Source: Bemisia tabaci (lineage: Eukaryota > Arthropoda > Insecta > Hemiptera > Aleyrodidae). Taken from it: a DNA stretch of 64,000 nucleotides. Location of the stretch: the NCBI RefSeq assembly GCF_918797505.1, contig NC_092794.1, positions 35,392,122 through 35,456,121 on the forward strand, read 5' to 3'. The first letter of the stretch is position 1. Every line of letters begins with the position of its first letter. The notes under the pieces were generated by a model. The model was not told where the DNA came from and made no database searches. It was given only the letters and a program-made list of their open reading frames with translations. The translations under genes were made by a program, and so were the position numbers. This document shows, in pieces, positions 45,251 to 56,084 of this stretch.

Positions 45251-45808
45251 CTACGGAAACAGGACTGAATTTGGCGTCAGATTGCTTCTTCTTTTTATTG
45301 GCCTGAACCTCAAGGTTTTGTAGAGCAACACGCCTTTTTCTAAGTATGTTGTTGATGTATGGTTCAGAAGTAGGAGCTGTTTCAGAAGTAGGAGCTGTTT
45401 CAGAAGCAGGAGCTGTGTTTCAGAAGTAGGAGCTGTTTCAGAAGTAGGAGCTGCTTCAGAAGTAGGAGTTGCTTCAGAAGTAGGAGTTGCTTCAGAAGTT
45501 GCTGCTTCAGAAGCTGGTTCAGCATCAAGCAAACGCTCCAGATCCTCCTCTGTTTCGACTTCATCCAACAACTCGTTGGGCAAGGAAGTAGATTTCAGTC
45601 CCACTCTTGCAGGGCAGCCAAACATCGCTTCATAAGGAGACATTTTGATTCCAAGATGAAAGGCTCTGTTTTTACTTAGCTGAACGAACTTGAGACCCGC
45701 AACCGAGTCTTCAGAATTCTGGTCTTTCATCCAGGCTCCTAGCATTTCCCCCACATTACGGTTAGCCCGCTCCACAGAGCCTTGCGACTGGCTGTGGAGG
45801 CTTACCAT
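45251..45808 (-). pseudogene. Ginger integrase, end of catalytic core and repeat region
   Basis: SQSQGSVERANRNVGEML carries the catalytic glutamate, followed by FVQLSKNRAFHLGIKMSPYE and AMFGCPARVG, typical for this integrase group. An acidic segment follows, then an 18-bp tandem repeat (45370-45510) encoding a TPTSEA-like hexapeptide. The frame is shifted relative to the upstream core piece. Confidence 0.8.
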
Positions 45809-45950
45809 GCACTATTTTCAAAGTGGGCCACATATCCTTCAAATTGTTTATAATGGAATTGACGAACTCACGGCCGTTGTCAGATTGTAAAATTAAAGGT
45901 GCTCCTAAAAGACAGAAAACATCCACTAGATTCGTTGCCACAAGGTCCAT
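45762..45950 (-). pseudogene. Ginger integrase, central catalytic core
   Basis: GAPLILQSDNGREFVNSIIN gives the second catalytic aspartate with the usual SDNG-EF context, and KIVHGKP leads to the glutamate region after a frameshift near 45800. Upstream of 45955 the sequence is terminal-repeat-like DNA, so the N-terminal third of the integrase is deleted. Confidence 0.8.
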
Positions 45951-46736
45951 TCGGTCTCCTCAAGCAGTGACAAGTTCGGTCGCCTACCGTGGCCCGTTGC
46001 CCGCGGCAACGTTGCCCAATGGTGCAGGGGCATCGTTGCCGCTGCCTGCCCGCCAAGGACGGTCAATGCCCGGGCATTAAATGCCTCAATTACATTGTGG
46101 AAGACGATGCCCAACTCGCGCGGGCACCGTCGTCAACGCCCGGTCAATGACGACGATGCCCAGGCGAGTTGGGCACCGTCATCAATGCCCGGGCAAAGAC
46201 TGACTTTGCCCGAGACCCGGACGTTGCCCGTAACATATACAGGTAGCTTAGTATACGTAGCAACGAATCTCCTTTCTACATTTCTCCCGTCTATATTGCG
46301 CATTTTTTGTGTTTTTCGTTGTAAAAATCCGGATTTTTCGAAAAAAAAATTTCGACACAAGCGGCTTTCCACCCGGCTCAAAAATTCGCGAATTCGCCTA
46401 AAGCGTAGTTTTTTTTAACGTTGTTCCATATGCAACGTCGCGGGACCGAAGAAAATTTCGACTTAAGCGGATTTTCGTCTTAATCGTAGTTCGACTTAAC
46501 GAACTTTTACTGTATAGCTTTGAGATTGGTAGTTTTGTAATAGAAAATGCAAGGAATATTCATTAGTACAGCAGATGAAGCGTTTCGAGTGATGGAACGT
46601 AAATTTCCTAAGTTTTTATAGTATTTTTCTTTTATTTTCTTCATCGTCGCAATTTTTTTTTTTTTTTTTTTTTTTTTCCGAACATCATGGACGTAAATTC
46701 TTGTCCAAGACACTCCGAAGACTCACAGAAAAATTC

Positions 46737-47340
46737 CCTAATTTTTTCTTCAATGATGAAATTAACAAAAGTGCAGAAATAAAGGTGTCACCAGAATTAC
46801 CTACAGACCCGTCACCAGAATTACAAGTACCTATGCCATTAGAACTATCAAATCACGTAGAGTTTCCCGCTTTTTACAATGAAAACACTTGCATATAGGT
46901 ACGCTAATGTAAGTATGTCTCGTGTTTGTACGCTAATTGGTGTACGAGAAAATGCATGCCTGCGCACGCTGAAGTATTTACTATTTTTAAGTAGAAAACT
47001 CCCGCTTATTACTCCATCATTTTTATGTCGTGAATTTTTCCCGAACGAATGACAGTTTTTTATATCCTTTTGATAAACTCCTTTTTCTGATCATAACAGG
47101 ATAGACTTACTGATTTCAACTGTAGAAAAAGGTTTTCTGAAAGGATAGTCATAGTCAGAAAGGGGTTGTTCATAATATACGTAACGAATATGAATATTTT
47201 GACTCCCCGTTTCCCCTAACGCACCCGTAACGCAGGGTTGTACCTCCGTATACATTTTCTAACGCTCTGCTTAACCTCTTTCCCCTGTTAAAGTTTTTTC
47301 ATGAATTTTAGATGAAAATTTGCCACCTTGGGTCACTATA
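46737..47340. other. No recognisable gene
   Basis: AT-rich spacer. A short duplicated phrase CACCAGAATTACCTACAGACCC / CACCAGAATTACAAGTACC occurs near 46789-46835. No conserved frame. Confidence 0.4.
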
Positions 47341-48668
47341 CAGGGTGTTTCATCGGTCCTACTCCCCTCCTCTAACTTGCCGGTAACCGTTCAAGATGCA
47401 AAAACTAAACTTTGGGAATGTTTCTGTATCAGATGGGACCATCTTCTAAAGGGTTCAAAATGTTGGCTCCTCCCTCAGGGGGGTGGGGGAGCTCACAACT
47501 TTTTTTTTTCAAATGGTAATCCCTACCTACCTCGTAATACCTCATTGGAAAGAACATGACAAACTTCGCATTTCGGCGCAAACCACGAATTAATATCTTA
47601 ATTATTGACCGAGTCATCATAGTTCAAAGGTCAAAGAACTTTATGCAAAAACTGCTTTTTTCGCCCCTCCCCCCTGGAATTTCTTCAAACTTTATCTATA
47701 GAATACTCATACTGGAGCGCTTCTTTCCCCAAATTTTCAGACCTTCAAAACATTTTTTGGGGGGGAGGGCGCTAAGGGGAGTGGAAGTCAAAACCTGTGA
47801 ACCTCGATATCTCTCGAACGAAGAAAGATATCGAGGTCCAGTTTGGACAAAAAATCGTCTAAAATTGCATACTTTAAGATTTTGAAGGTCAAATTCCCGA
47901 TATCACATTTTCAAGTTAACGGATGTGCTTTTTTCCAGTTTTTGGGTTCAGACAATTTCTTTTAAGCAAAGAACTTACAAAGATCTCAATTTTCTATTTG
48001 AACCAAAACTAGTTTTTTAAATTGCTCGTCTTTTTCCGCATCTAACGAGTGGTCAATAGGCTGGGGAAGTAAACGGTTACGGAGTTAAAGGTAATTGAAG
48101 TTTCCGCTCAACGCGCGCCGACCGATTTTCGCGCGCCAAATTATAGTTCCAAAGCCGGATTTGGGTGTTAATGCGTCAGATTAATTTTTTAAACCGTGCA
48201 AAATTTATTTTTAGGGATGCTTAAGGGTTGCTGATTTCAAAAATTTCAGAGGGAAAATTGGTTTATTTCGCGAGAAAATTGAATGAATTTTCAAGTGATG
48301 TAAATTTGGGAGTCAGACACCTCCTTAAAATTAGCTTGAAGTGATTCCTACGACTTTGACTTAGAAGTGCTTATAATCTGATTTTCCCCGCTTTATGATT
48401 TTTCTGCAATAATTTATACCGGAGCTATGATTTTTTTAAAATAGGTCAAAGTTGACCATTGATCTATTATAACTAGGTCGAAAATTAAGATACTGATTAG
48501 CTTGCGCCACTTGAAGAAAAAAAAAAAAAAATATTGCGGGCTCCCCCACCCCCCTGAGGGAGGGGCCAAAATTTTGACCCCTCAGAGGATGGTCCCCTTT
48601 GAGGTAAAAACATTCCCAAAATTTCGTTTTTGTATCTCGAACGGTTCAAAAGTCAAAGGAAGGGAGCG
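47341..48668. mobile_element. Foldback element, CAGGGTGTTTCAT end, right end truncated
   Basis: The left end CAGGGTGTTTCATCGGTCCT follows TA. Bases 47380-47510 are complementary to 48528-48660 (CCCCCACCCCCCTGAGGGAG, GGATGGTCCC and ACATTCCCAAA with partners on the left). The right arm stops before a CACCCTG end, so the right terminus is lost or has diverged. CAGGGTG ends relate it to the 20801-27536 element. No transposase. Confidence 0.65.
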
Positions 48669-48922
48669 TGAATTTTAGAATACCATGATAAGAACCCATA
48701 GAAAGAAGAAACAAAAAGAAATTCGTTGAAAAACAAAAATTGACGAAAGGACGATAAGGTTGCATGAATTCTCCCGTTAAATAAAATCGGCCCTAATCGC
48801 ATTGTATCCGTTCCCAAGTTCGGTGATATCTTTGCAGGGCATTTTAGGGTCCTGTACGCATTTTCCATGAACATATAGTTCTGTGATGCTCCACTGTACA
48901 TGGTGGGCTGCAGTCACAAAGT

Positions 48923-50489
48923 CACATATCGACGGTGTAGGTAAGTCGGCAATCACATAACTCAGAAAACGCGATTTCTCAGGAGAGGGAAAAATTCTCT
49001 ACATTCCTCATCTTTGAAGGTAGAGGGGAAATTCTTGAAGACATTCTTCTGACTTCTGAGAATTCTTAAAGACAGCAAGGATAAGATGTTTTATAAGAAT
49101 CTATCATAACTTTGAATCATATTCTCGTCTGTCAGGAGAAATAGCCGAAAAACCGAGTCGTACGTTTGTGAAACAGGGTACAACACTGAATTCCGAGATA
49201 CGTGGTTGGCGAATTACTGTTTCAAACCTATTCTTTGCCGATTTTGACTGAAGAAGGACTTAATATATATATATAGTTTAAAAGGATTGGTTGGCAACCA
49301 ATCCTTTTAAAGAGCAACCAATCCTTTTAAAGAGCTTTTTTTTTAATAGAGCAACCAATGGTTGCTCTATAATTTGCTTCCTAAAAGATTCAGTTAATCC
49401 CACAACATTGATGGAACATCCTGCGTAGCGAATAATATGGATTATCGGATGCAATAAAAAATTTTAGATCTCATGGTTGTACCTACTGCAGCACAAAACT
49501 GAAAGGATGGAAAAGGAACCGGCATCTCCAAAAGTATTATTTTCGATTAAGTAAATCTTCTTCAGTGGCGTTCCTAAATGATCAAACGCCTTCAAGTACA
49601 CCCACTTATGCATCACTGATACCAAAAGTTTACTCCCCTTTCATCTAACAGCGACTGTCATACCGCCCGTGAAAAACAATGTGACTCCGGTCCATTTTTT
49701 TTTTACTAAAGGAGTCATGACTGGGTGGCTGAGTTTTGACAGCCACTTTTAAGAATCCTTTCACTTTAAAAGTAGCCTGAAGTTTCTTTTAACAAACTTT
49801 AATCGGCAGCGAATCTTTGGAATGACACCGGAAAACAAAACGACGGCGTAAGTCGGCATTCACATAACTCGGTTTACGACGTCGCATACTTCCTGTCATA
49901 CTTTATTTTTTAAACGGAAAACTACTCAACGGCAATTCTTTAAGACTGCCGTGATTTTTCTTTTTTGTGCGAAGAAAATTCTGTATGAACATCAAGGAAT
50001 GATGTTAACTGGTTCTCCGTTAAAAAAATAACATTGAGGCGGAGATTTTCAGACACCGCGATAACGAGATAATTATGTGATTGCGGACTTGCGCCGTCGA
50101 ATTACGAATTAAAATCAAACGAAGATGAAAATAAGCGGACGATTACTCAGTTATCCGATGGATTAGATGTTAAAACAAATGTTTTTGTTGTTTGAAGATT
50201 ACGTGACGTACTAACTTTTAATTTTCCCTCCTATACTGTTCTTGATTCTTCCCGGGAGAAACCGCGTTGTGTAAAAATGCGGCGCGACGGCACGAGTTAC
50301 GAGTTATTGGAATTAACGCCGAGATGTGTGTTTTGGGTTCTACGTTCTTAGGCGACTTCCAGATTTTTTTTGACTGAAATATTTTGATAGCAGGAAAAGG
50401 GCATCTACTACACTTCATTTCTGCAACTAACTCAAAACCGCCAAAAATCTAGTTAAGTATGTGATTGCCGACTTACACTATCGATGTGC
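48923..50489. mobile_element. Nested inverted repeats with AAGTCGGCAATCACATAA
   Basis: GTAAGTCGGCAATCACATAAC at 48940 is complementary to TATGTGATTGCCGACTTAC at 50458-50476, with CACATATCGA and TCGATGTG just outside. An inner pair of the same motif is at 49852-49874 and 50077-50096. The motif therefore occurs four times, twice in each orientation. No ORF of note. It may be one TIR element containing another of its family. Confidence 0.6.
49277..49370. repeat. Two adjacent short palindromes
   Basis: TTTAAAAGGATTGGTTG and its complement with a 1-nt centre (49277-49311), a repeated right half GCAACCAATCCTTTTAAAGAG, then ATAGAGCAACCA and its complement (49346-49370). Simple cruciform-type sequence. 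Confidence 0.7.
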
Positions 50490-50529
50490 GGGCCTGTGGC
50501 ATTTCCCCTGAAATTCTATGATGATTCAC

Positions 50530-50915
50530 GAGACACCATGAGAGATCCTACGAGGGCACATATGGGTCACATGCACACTCCCATAGGAGCACACGGGTCA
50601 CATGTTAGCTCCCACGGGAGCACTCATGATGTCGTGTCATTCCCCTGGCAGTACATATAATCGCATGTCCTTCCCCTGGGAGCACGTGTGATCATATGTC
50701 ATTCCCCTTGGAGCGCATGTGATCACATGTCGTTCCCATGAGAGCACACGGGTCACATGTCGGCTCCCAGGGGAGCGCACGGGTCACATGTTAGCTCCCA
50801 TGAGAGCACACATGATGTCGTGTCATTCCCCCGGGAGTACATATGATCATTTATGTCATTCCCCTGGGAGCGGACGTGATCACATGTCATTGCGCCAGGG
50901 GAAATTTTTAGCAGG
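50530..50915. repeat. ~31-bp minisatellite, second array
   Basis: Units such as CATTCCCCTGGGAGCACGTG then TGATCATATGT alternate with GGGTCACATGTTAGCTCCCA types and end GAAATTTTTAGCAGGG. It is the same family as 19965-20160. Because units are near-palindromic, the array could form hairpins. Not CRISPR: no unique spacers. Confidence 0.75.
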
Positions 50916-52420
50916 GAACATTTTTGAACGGTTCTCGTTTCGATGACTCGAATGGATTTTAGCCGTCCTCTCCGACAATGAGTTTTAAGAAAACCGCCCG
51001 ATATGGATGTCTATTTGACAAGTCGGGACTATAGCTTGATACCCGAGTACATATAAGTAGCTCAAGTGATCCACTGCAGCCAGCCAAAGAGCTCTCGTCC
51101 TCTGAGTAGACACTTTGCCTCGCACTCTGACTCACTTCGGGCACCACTTCACCTTGCTTAAAGAGAAAAAGGAAAAATAGAGAAGTGCAAAATGTAGGTA
51201 GGTAAATGTTTTCTCAGATACAAGATAGCTCTTCATCGATGTATTTTCAGCCGCCGATTTCGAAAACTGCCTCCATTTTTTCTCATAGCTTATTCTCAGT
51301 TTTCCGGAAAAGCCAGTTTTCCGGAAAAGCCACTTTTCCCCGGGAACATAAGACAATTTGACGTATTTTTGTTCTAAAGATTTTCAGAAATTTTTCGAGA
51401 TCCTCCTTAGGTGTGTCCTGATGTATTAAGGAGTCTCTGAACCCGATTTTAACCTCCACGTGTTTCAGAAAACCCTCCCGTTTTGTAGAAGGTTCAATTT
51501 TACCAGGCTAGTAGGGGTGTGCAAGCTTTTCAAGACTGTTCCATGGGAATTTTAAAAAAAATTCCACATGTGTTATAGCGATTCTCGTGTAATTTCAGCT
51601 GATGAATCCAAATAAGCCCTCAGAAATTCATTGAGTATCTCCAGTTTTACATAAACTAATAAGGCTCGGAAAAATCGGCTTTACCGGAAAACCGGGGGGG
51701 GGGGGGGATGAAAAAATCGGAGGTCATATTTGGATTTAGCTGCTCAAAATACATAGGCACCACCATACCAAGGGTTAAGAGGAAATTGAATAAATTGCAT
51801 GCATTATAAAAAAACAGTCAAATTTGCTCATTTTCTTGGGGGAAAGTGACTTTTTCGGAAAACAGAGAGGTGATAAGAAAAAATGGAGGCATTTTTGAAC
51901 ACAGCGGCTCAAATTACATTGGAAAATGGTTACCTATCTTGTATTTGAGAAAAATTTTACCAACATTTTGCGAGGGGTTATAGTCACAAAAACCCTTCAA
52001 AACGCCCATTTTTCCGGGAGAAATTGGATTTTTCGGAAAATTGGAGGGTGAAGGAAAAAATCGAGGTCATTTTACGATTCAGCACCCTTAAACACATAAG
52101 GATCACCTTATTTCCTCCCGAGCAAACTTTTGTCATTGTATTTGGTTGCACTGTGCCAGTCTTATGATTTGTTTCCTTCCGTATTAAAAGTATACACGGG
52201 AAAAGTCACTGAGCCTGTGTGTGAAGAAAGAAGAAATATGATAGAAGTTAAATAATAACAAATAAAGGAAAAATGATAATTTTGTAGAAATGGGAGACCC
52301 ACGGAGGGAGTTGAAAACGCTGCTCAATTTGTAGCAAGAACGTAAAACAGGCAGTCTGAGGACCCAATGCAGCAGAATTTCAAGACTGATAGTGATTAAT
52401 AATTAAGCTATTTATTTTCA
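50916..52420. other. No recognisable gene
   Basis: AT-rich. Phrases of the type TTTTCCGGAAAA and TTTTTCGGAAAA recur at 51298-51340, 51680-51700, 51850 and 52030, with the intervening text loosely similar. This suggests an old tandem repeat of about 170 bp. A poly-G run lies at 51695-51708. Confidence 0.45.
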
Positions 52421-53343
52421 ATGAGCTTGTTTATTAATTTGCAATTCTTGCATTTTTGAAAACTAGAGAGTGCACATAGATCACATGAATTTCCCTTGAT
52501 TTCTTTGAGCAATATTAACCCACGAAATACGAGTTCGAAGTTCCGTATTTTGAGCTCCCATGTAAACGCGCTTCGCTCGGTTTATCTAAGATGGCATCCA
52601 TTCTATCCGTCCGGCGATGGCCATGCACTTTTGACCTCGCGTGCCGGCGAGGTTCCTCTGCCGAGTGTGGTAGCCCAGGAAGTAAACAAACAAACACTGA
52701 GCTGAAACCATCCGACTTTCATGCGATTACCTACCCCAAAAAGAAAATAAGAGCCCGCATTGAATAGGAAGAAAGCGTGGTTGTCTGCTACTGGACTGAC
52801 AAGGGGAACTTACGGACCTGCCGCCTCCGATTGGGCTGAATTTTTTTTTACAGACTCTATGGACCAATTCTAGAGGTCAATTTGAACCGTTTTCCCGAAT
52901 GCGCAATAGGAAGGGCGTAAAAAATTTCCAAAAGTTGCGTTTTCGGCGCGTGATTTGGTCGTGCGGCGCGTGGCAACACTGAAGCAGCCTCTAGTACCGC
53001 TTTATCGCACCCTGATCTCCAGCGAACGCCGGAGCCCCACTGCTCAGGAGCTGGCTTCGTAACTGCGGCGCTCGGGTTCGAATCCCGTCTCTTCTCCTAA
53101 CTTTTTATTTTCTGCATGATCACGTAATCATTTTATTTTTATTCTACCCTTTCTTTTTCTTTTCTGCATGATCACGTAACATTTTATTTTTAATTCTTCA
53201 TCCATATTTGTAAATCAAGCAGTTCCGATAACTACCCCCCGCCCCCTTATTTTACGTACATTTTCCCCCCGATATTTACTCAAATTGACAATCGATAACC
53301 GTATGAAACTTATTTGACACAAATTAATGAATTAAAAAGGAAA
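52421..53343. repeat. Left long terminal inverted repeat
   Basis: Pairs with 56085-57003. From outside to inside: AT-rich edge, a GC-richer block with CGTCCGGCGATGGCCATGCA, a diverged block, a highly conserved block with the tRNA-like sequence, then TGCATGATCACGTAA repeats and GACACAAATTAATGAATTAA at the inner edge. Confidence 0.85.
53028..53100 (+). repeat. tRNA-like module in the left arm
   Basis: Contains a perfect B box GGTTCGAATCC, an A-box-like stretch around CTGCTCAGGAGCTGG about 30 bp upstream, GGAG and CTCC at the two ends, and a T5 run (CTAACTTTTT), a Pol III stop signal, right after. Acceptor and anticodon stems do not pair properly, so this is not a credible working tRNA. The sequence is identical in the right arm. 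Confidence 0.6.
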
Positions 53344-53613
53344 GGGCCAAAATAATGTGTTTCTTGGCAGCCCTTGCATGCACATGGGTTTGAGGTGCTT
53401 GGATATTGCTTCAGCCCAAAAAACTAGATTGCCGATGAGATACCGAGGAATCTAGATTATCCTATCTTTCGCAGCTTTTATCTTCCGGACCTCGGTCGAC
53501 GTATTAATGACCATTCAATTGTTTTGAAATGATCTGCGATTCAACCATGTTCCTGAAGATGAGCATGATTTTCAGTAATCATTTCGGCGTTCAAGCACTC
53601 ACACGGGAAAGTA

Positions 53614-55416
53614 ATGGATATCGTCTCCTCATCCTCGCGTTGTGACGAAAGTTTCGTCTCTTCGTCGACATTTTCAGAGCCCTGTGCTTCGTCATCCCAG
53701 TGTAAAGAAGTGTGTGAAAGTAGTGATATCGCGGACGGATTTTTTTGGTGCGAAAAACTCTTGCGCGAAAAAAAAATTTTGGTCGGACAAAATCGTGGTC
53801 AGTGTTCGGAGCGAGGAAAGCTCATCGGCGAGAAATTGGCTGAAAATTTCAGCGTCGTGATCGAACAGTACCAGTTTCAAATTGAATCGGAGCTTTTTTT
53901 TACCGATGAAAAAGAGGATGGTCCTGGCTTTTTCTCTGAAAACGTAAGTGACGGTGCGGCAAGTGACGACTGTGACTCGGGGGATCCGGACAGTGACGGC
54001 GAGGACGAAGATAAATCGGATAATGACCTCAATTTTTCGGAGGCCAGGAATGCACAGTGCAACCCTGTTGTGTCGTTCGAACTAAAGAAAAAAGTTGTTG
54101 ATTTGGCGGAGTTGCACCCTAAATGGGGGCTGAAAACGTTACAAAGTAAGTGCGCGTTTCTGAAAAGTGCGCGTCAATTGCGTCTTTGGAAAAGCCAAGT
54201 TAGTGCGGGGCTGCAGAAAACAAACTATGAAAAGTTTACTCTCGTGAATGACTTTACTTTTCAAAAGTTTAAAGAAGCCCGGGCTTCAAGGCGGCCGGTC
54301 ACGAACAGGAACATTCAGCAATGGGCTATCGATGCTGTCAATTCGTTAGAAAACGCGGATAGTGTTCCCTTCAAAGCCTCTCAGGGTTGGGTCGACAAAT
54401 TCAAAAGGAAGTACAAAATTCGGCAAAGAAAGGTAACGCGGTACCTCAAATCGAAAAATGAACTCGATGATGAGGAAATTGTTGTGCGCGCTGTTTCTTA
54501 CATGCTCGAGGCAAAAGACTTGGCGAGGCAATACAGTCCGGATTTCGTGCTCAACAGTGATCAAACGGGGTGCGAATACCGTTTTAAAGTTGATCGGACC
54601 CTCTCAAACCAGGGGGAAAAAAGTACCGAGATGTTTTTGGGCAACTTTAACAAGGTAACCCACTCTTACACGGCCCAGTACTGCATGACGGCATCGGGAA
54701 AACTTTTGCCAAAGGTGTTTTTGTGCATGCAGGAGAAAGACTATAAGTTCGGGCCTCTCGTTCAAAAGAAAATCGACGATCTCGCGGAAAGGCTACGCAA
54801 TGTGTACGTTACCTCTTCAAAATCGGGCAAGCTCACGAAGGAGCATGTGAAAGTTTTCTCCGAGCACATACTTAAACCGTACGTTGAAGGAAATGATTTT
54901 CTGTTGATTCTCGACTCTTGGGGGGGTCAAAAAGATTCGACGGTACTCTTTGACCCTTTTTTTGTTAAAGAAACTGGTACGTCTGCGTGCCTTCTTTCGA
55001 TTATTCCACCTCTGTGCACCAAATTTTGCCAGCCGTGTGATGTGTTTTTTTTCCGGCAAGTTAAGGCAATAATGAAGAAATTTCAGAATTGTGCAGTTCT
55101 TTTCGGAGAAAAACGCGAGCTTAATTCAAGGGAGGACGCAATTAAACTCCACTCAATTGTCCATCACCAGCTATCGGGAAAGCCCTTCATAAATATGATA
55201 AAATCCGCGTGGAGGCAAGCAGGTCTCGTTGACTTTGACGAGGATATTGAATTTGATACGGCTAGTAAAGTATGTTTCCCTGAATCTCTTTTCCGCCAGA
55301 AGTGTTTTAAGGAAAATTGTAATAAGAATGCTTTCATTTGTTGTGCGCGGTGTCGGAAGAATGTGTGTTTTCACTGCTTCTATGACAGCTTTCACCCTGA
55401 GAGTTGCAGCCAATAA
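53614..55416 (+). CDS. pogo-like DDD transposase with cysteine-rich tail, intact
   Basis: A 600-residue single-exon frame from ATG 53614 to TAA 55414-55416. The N terminus is Ser-rich and acidic (residues 1-150), a first helix-turn-helix-like region lies near 150-195 (AELHPKWGLKTLQSKC), and a CENP-B/Tc5-type DNA-binding region near 225-275 (GWVDKFKRKYKIRQRK). The catalytic core resembles DDE_1: D316 in NSDQTG, D434 in LILDSWGG and D476 in CQPCDVFFF, about 41 residues between the last two. Residues about 564-599 form a cysteine-rich segment (CFKENCNKN, CCARCRKNVCFHC) that may bind zinc and recalls the tail of piggyBac transposases; this part is unusual. It would cut and join the surrounding inverted arms in the nucleus. 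There is a polyadenylation signal AATAAA at 55767-55772. The open frame, more GC-rich than its flanks, suggests recent activity. It could alternatively be assigned to Tc5 or an unnamed Tc1/mariner branch. Confidence 0.85.
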   Translation: MDIVSSSSRCDESFVSSSTFSEPCASSSQCKEVCESSDIADGFFWCEKLLREKKILVGQNRGQCSERGKLIGEKLAENFSVVIEQYQFQIESELFFTDEKEDGPGFFSENVSDGAASDDCDSGDPDSDGEDEDKSDNDLNFSEARNAQCNPVVSFELKKKVVDLAELHPKWGLKTLQSKCAFLKSARQLRLWKSQVSAGLQKTNYEKFTLVNDFTFQKFKEARASRRPVTNRNIQQWAIDAVNSLENADSVPFKASQGWVDKFKRKYKIRQRKVTRYLKSKNELDDEEIVVRAVSYMLEAKDLARQYSPDFVLNSDQTGCEYRFKVDRTLSNQGEKSTEMFLGNFNKVTHSYTAQYCMTASGKLLPKVFLCMQEKDYKFGPLVQKKIDDLAERLRNVYVTSSKSGKLTKEHVKVFSEHILKPYVEGNDFLLILDSWGGQKDSTVLFDPFFVKETGTSACLLSIIPPLCTKFCQPCDVFFFRQVKAIMKKFQNCAVLFGEKRELNSREDAIKLHSIVHHQLSGKPFINMIKSAWRQAGLVDFDEDIEFDTASKVCFPESLFRQKCFKENCNKNAFICCARCRKNVCFHCFYDSFHPESCSQ

Positions 55417-56084
55417 TCTTTCAATTATTTTTTAATTTATTTTTTAATTTCACTTCTCATTGCGTTTTCTTCTTTTTCTTATCAAATTTGTCCCAAGTGC
55501 TTTTGCTTTTGCTTCAGCTTCAGACTTTTTTTTTTTACCTCGATCGATCTTTAGAATTTTTTTAGTCAAAACAGTGCGGGTTTTTCTTTAATTCTAGTTG
55601 TTCCCCCTTATTCAATCACGCTTTTCGCTTATTCTGCAACAAACGCTTGTGTCATATTTCTACTTTTCTTGTAAACTGCCGACTTCAGCTCTCACCTGCT
55701 CAGCAAATTTCCGCAATATCTTCCCTACGCTTCTTGAGTCAAGTCTCATCTCATACCACTTCACCCAATAAATTGACAAAATGGTGAGTTTCACTTTACA
55801 CATATTCGTTACCCATGATTGGTTAAATAATCAGGCTCGTCACAAGGGGCACGTGAATAACTCATTTTCGTGGTATGAAAAATCTTGGGACGCCGAATTT
55901 CGCAGCGTTTTTTTATTTATTTTTTTTTCTTTTATTTCAAAGCGCCTTTCAGGTGTTCTTTTTATTCTTTTTAAAAAGAAGAAGAAAAAGACGTAATCGA
56001 ACGCATTGCTTTTCGATTTATTTACACGTTACATATTTTTCCAGGAAAATATCGGGAGGTAATGTAGGAACAAATAAGGTTTTG
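55417..56084. other. 3' region of the transposase gene
   Basis: T-rich, with AATAAA at 55767-55772 followed by a GT-rich stretch, compatible with mRNA 3'-end formation. Short open frames after it have no family resemblance. Confidence 0.5.

Larger units (their letters stand above)
44629..46235 (-). mobile_element. Ginger-type DNA transposon, decayed, TSD TATA
   Basis: Ends TGTTACGGGCAACGTCCGGG and its exact reverse complement with TATA on both sides (44625-44628 and 46236-46239). TG...CA ends, a 4-bp TSD and a gypsy-like integrase on the minus strand are the features of Ginger elements. Both subterminal regions hold several copies of GCCCGGNCANTGACGACG-type repeats. The integrase zinc finger and first catalytic aspartate are missing and frames are broken. 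Confidence 0.82.
44008..46512 (+). mobile_element. pogo/Tigger-type element, internally deleted, TSD TA
   Basis: Ends CAGTAAAAGTTCGTTAAGTC and the exact reverse complement, flanked by TA. CAGT-starting ends with a TTCGNTTAAG-type interior are typical of pogo/Tigger. Only the C-terminal transposase codons remain (44143-44391). The left terminal region runs straight into them, so most of the coding region is lost. The rest of the length is the Ginger insertion. Confidence 0.88.
43886..46736 (-). repeat. Dispersed repeat R1, copy split by the pogo element
   Basis: Matches 19616-19954 at 43886-44007 (TTTATGGTCAGAAAACTGCG, then CACTTTGCCTTACTTTTCAT) and again at 46513-46736 (TTAGTACAGCAGATGAAG, then TTCATCGTCGCAA plus a T run). 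The join point is a TA dinucleotide that is single in the other copy and duplicated here. Confidence 0.8.

Noticed and set aside
50530..50915. Regularly spaced near-palindromic repeats resembling a CRISPR array
   Set aside because: Units are contiguous and diverged with no unique spacers, and the context is a eukaryotic genome without cas genes.
53028..53100. Functional tRNA gene
   Set aside because: The B box is perfect but the acceptor and anticodon stems do not pair, and it is part of a transposon arm present twice.
54817..55413. Minus-strand frames opposite the transposase
   Set aside because: Shadows of the intact plus-strand transposase, with no independent support.
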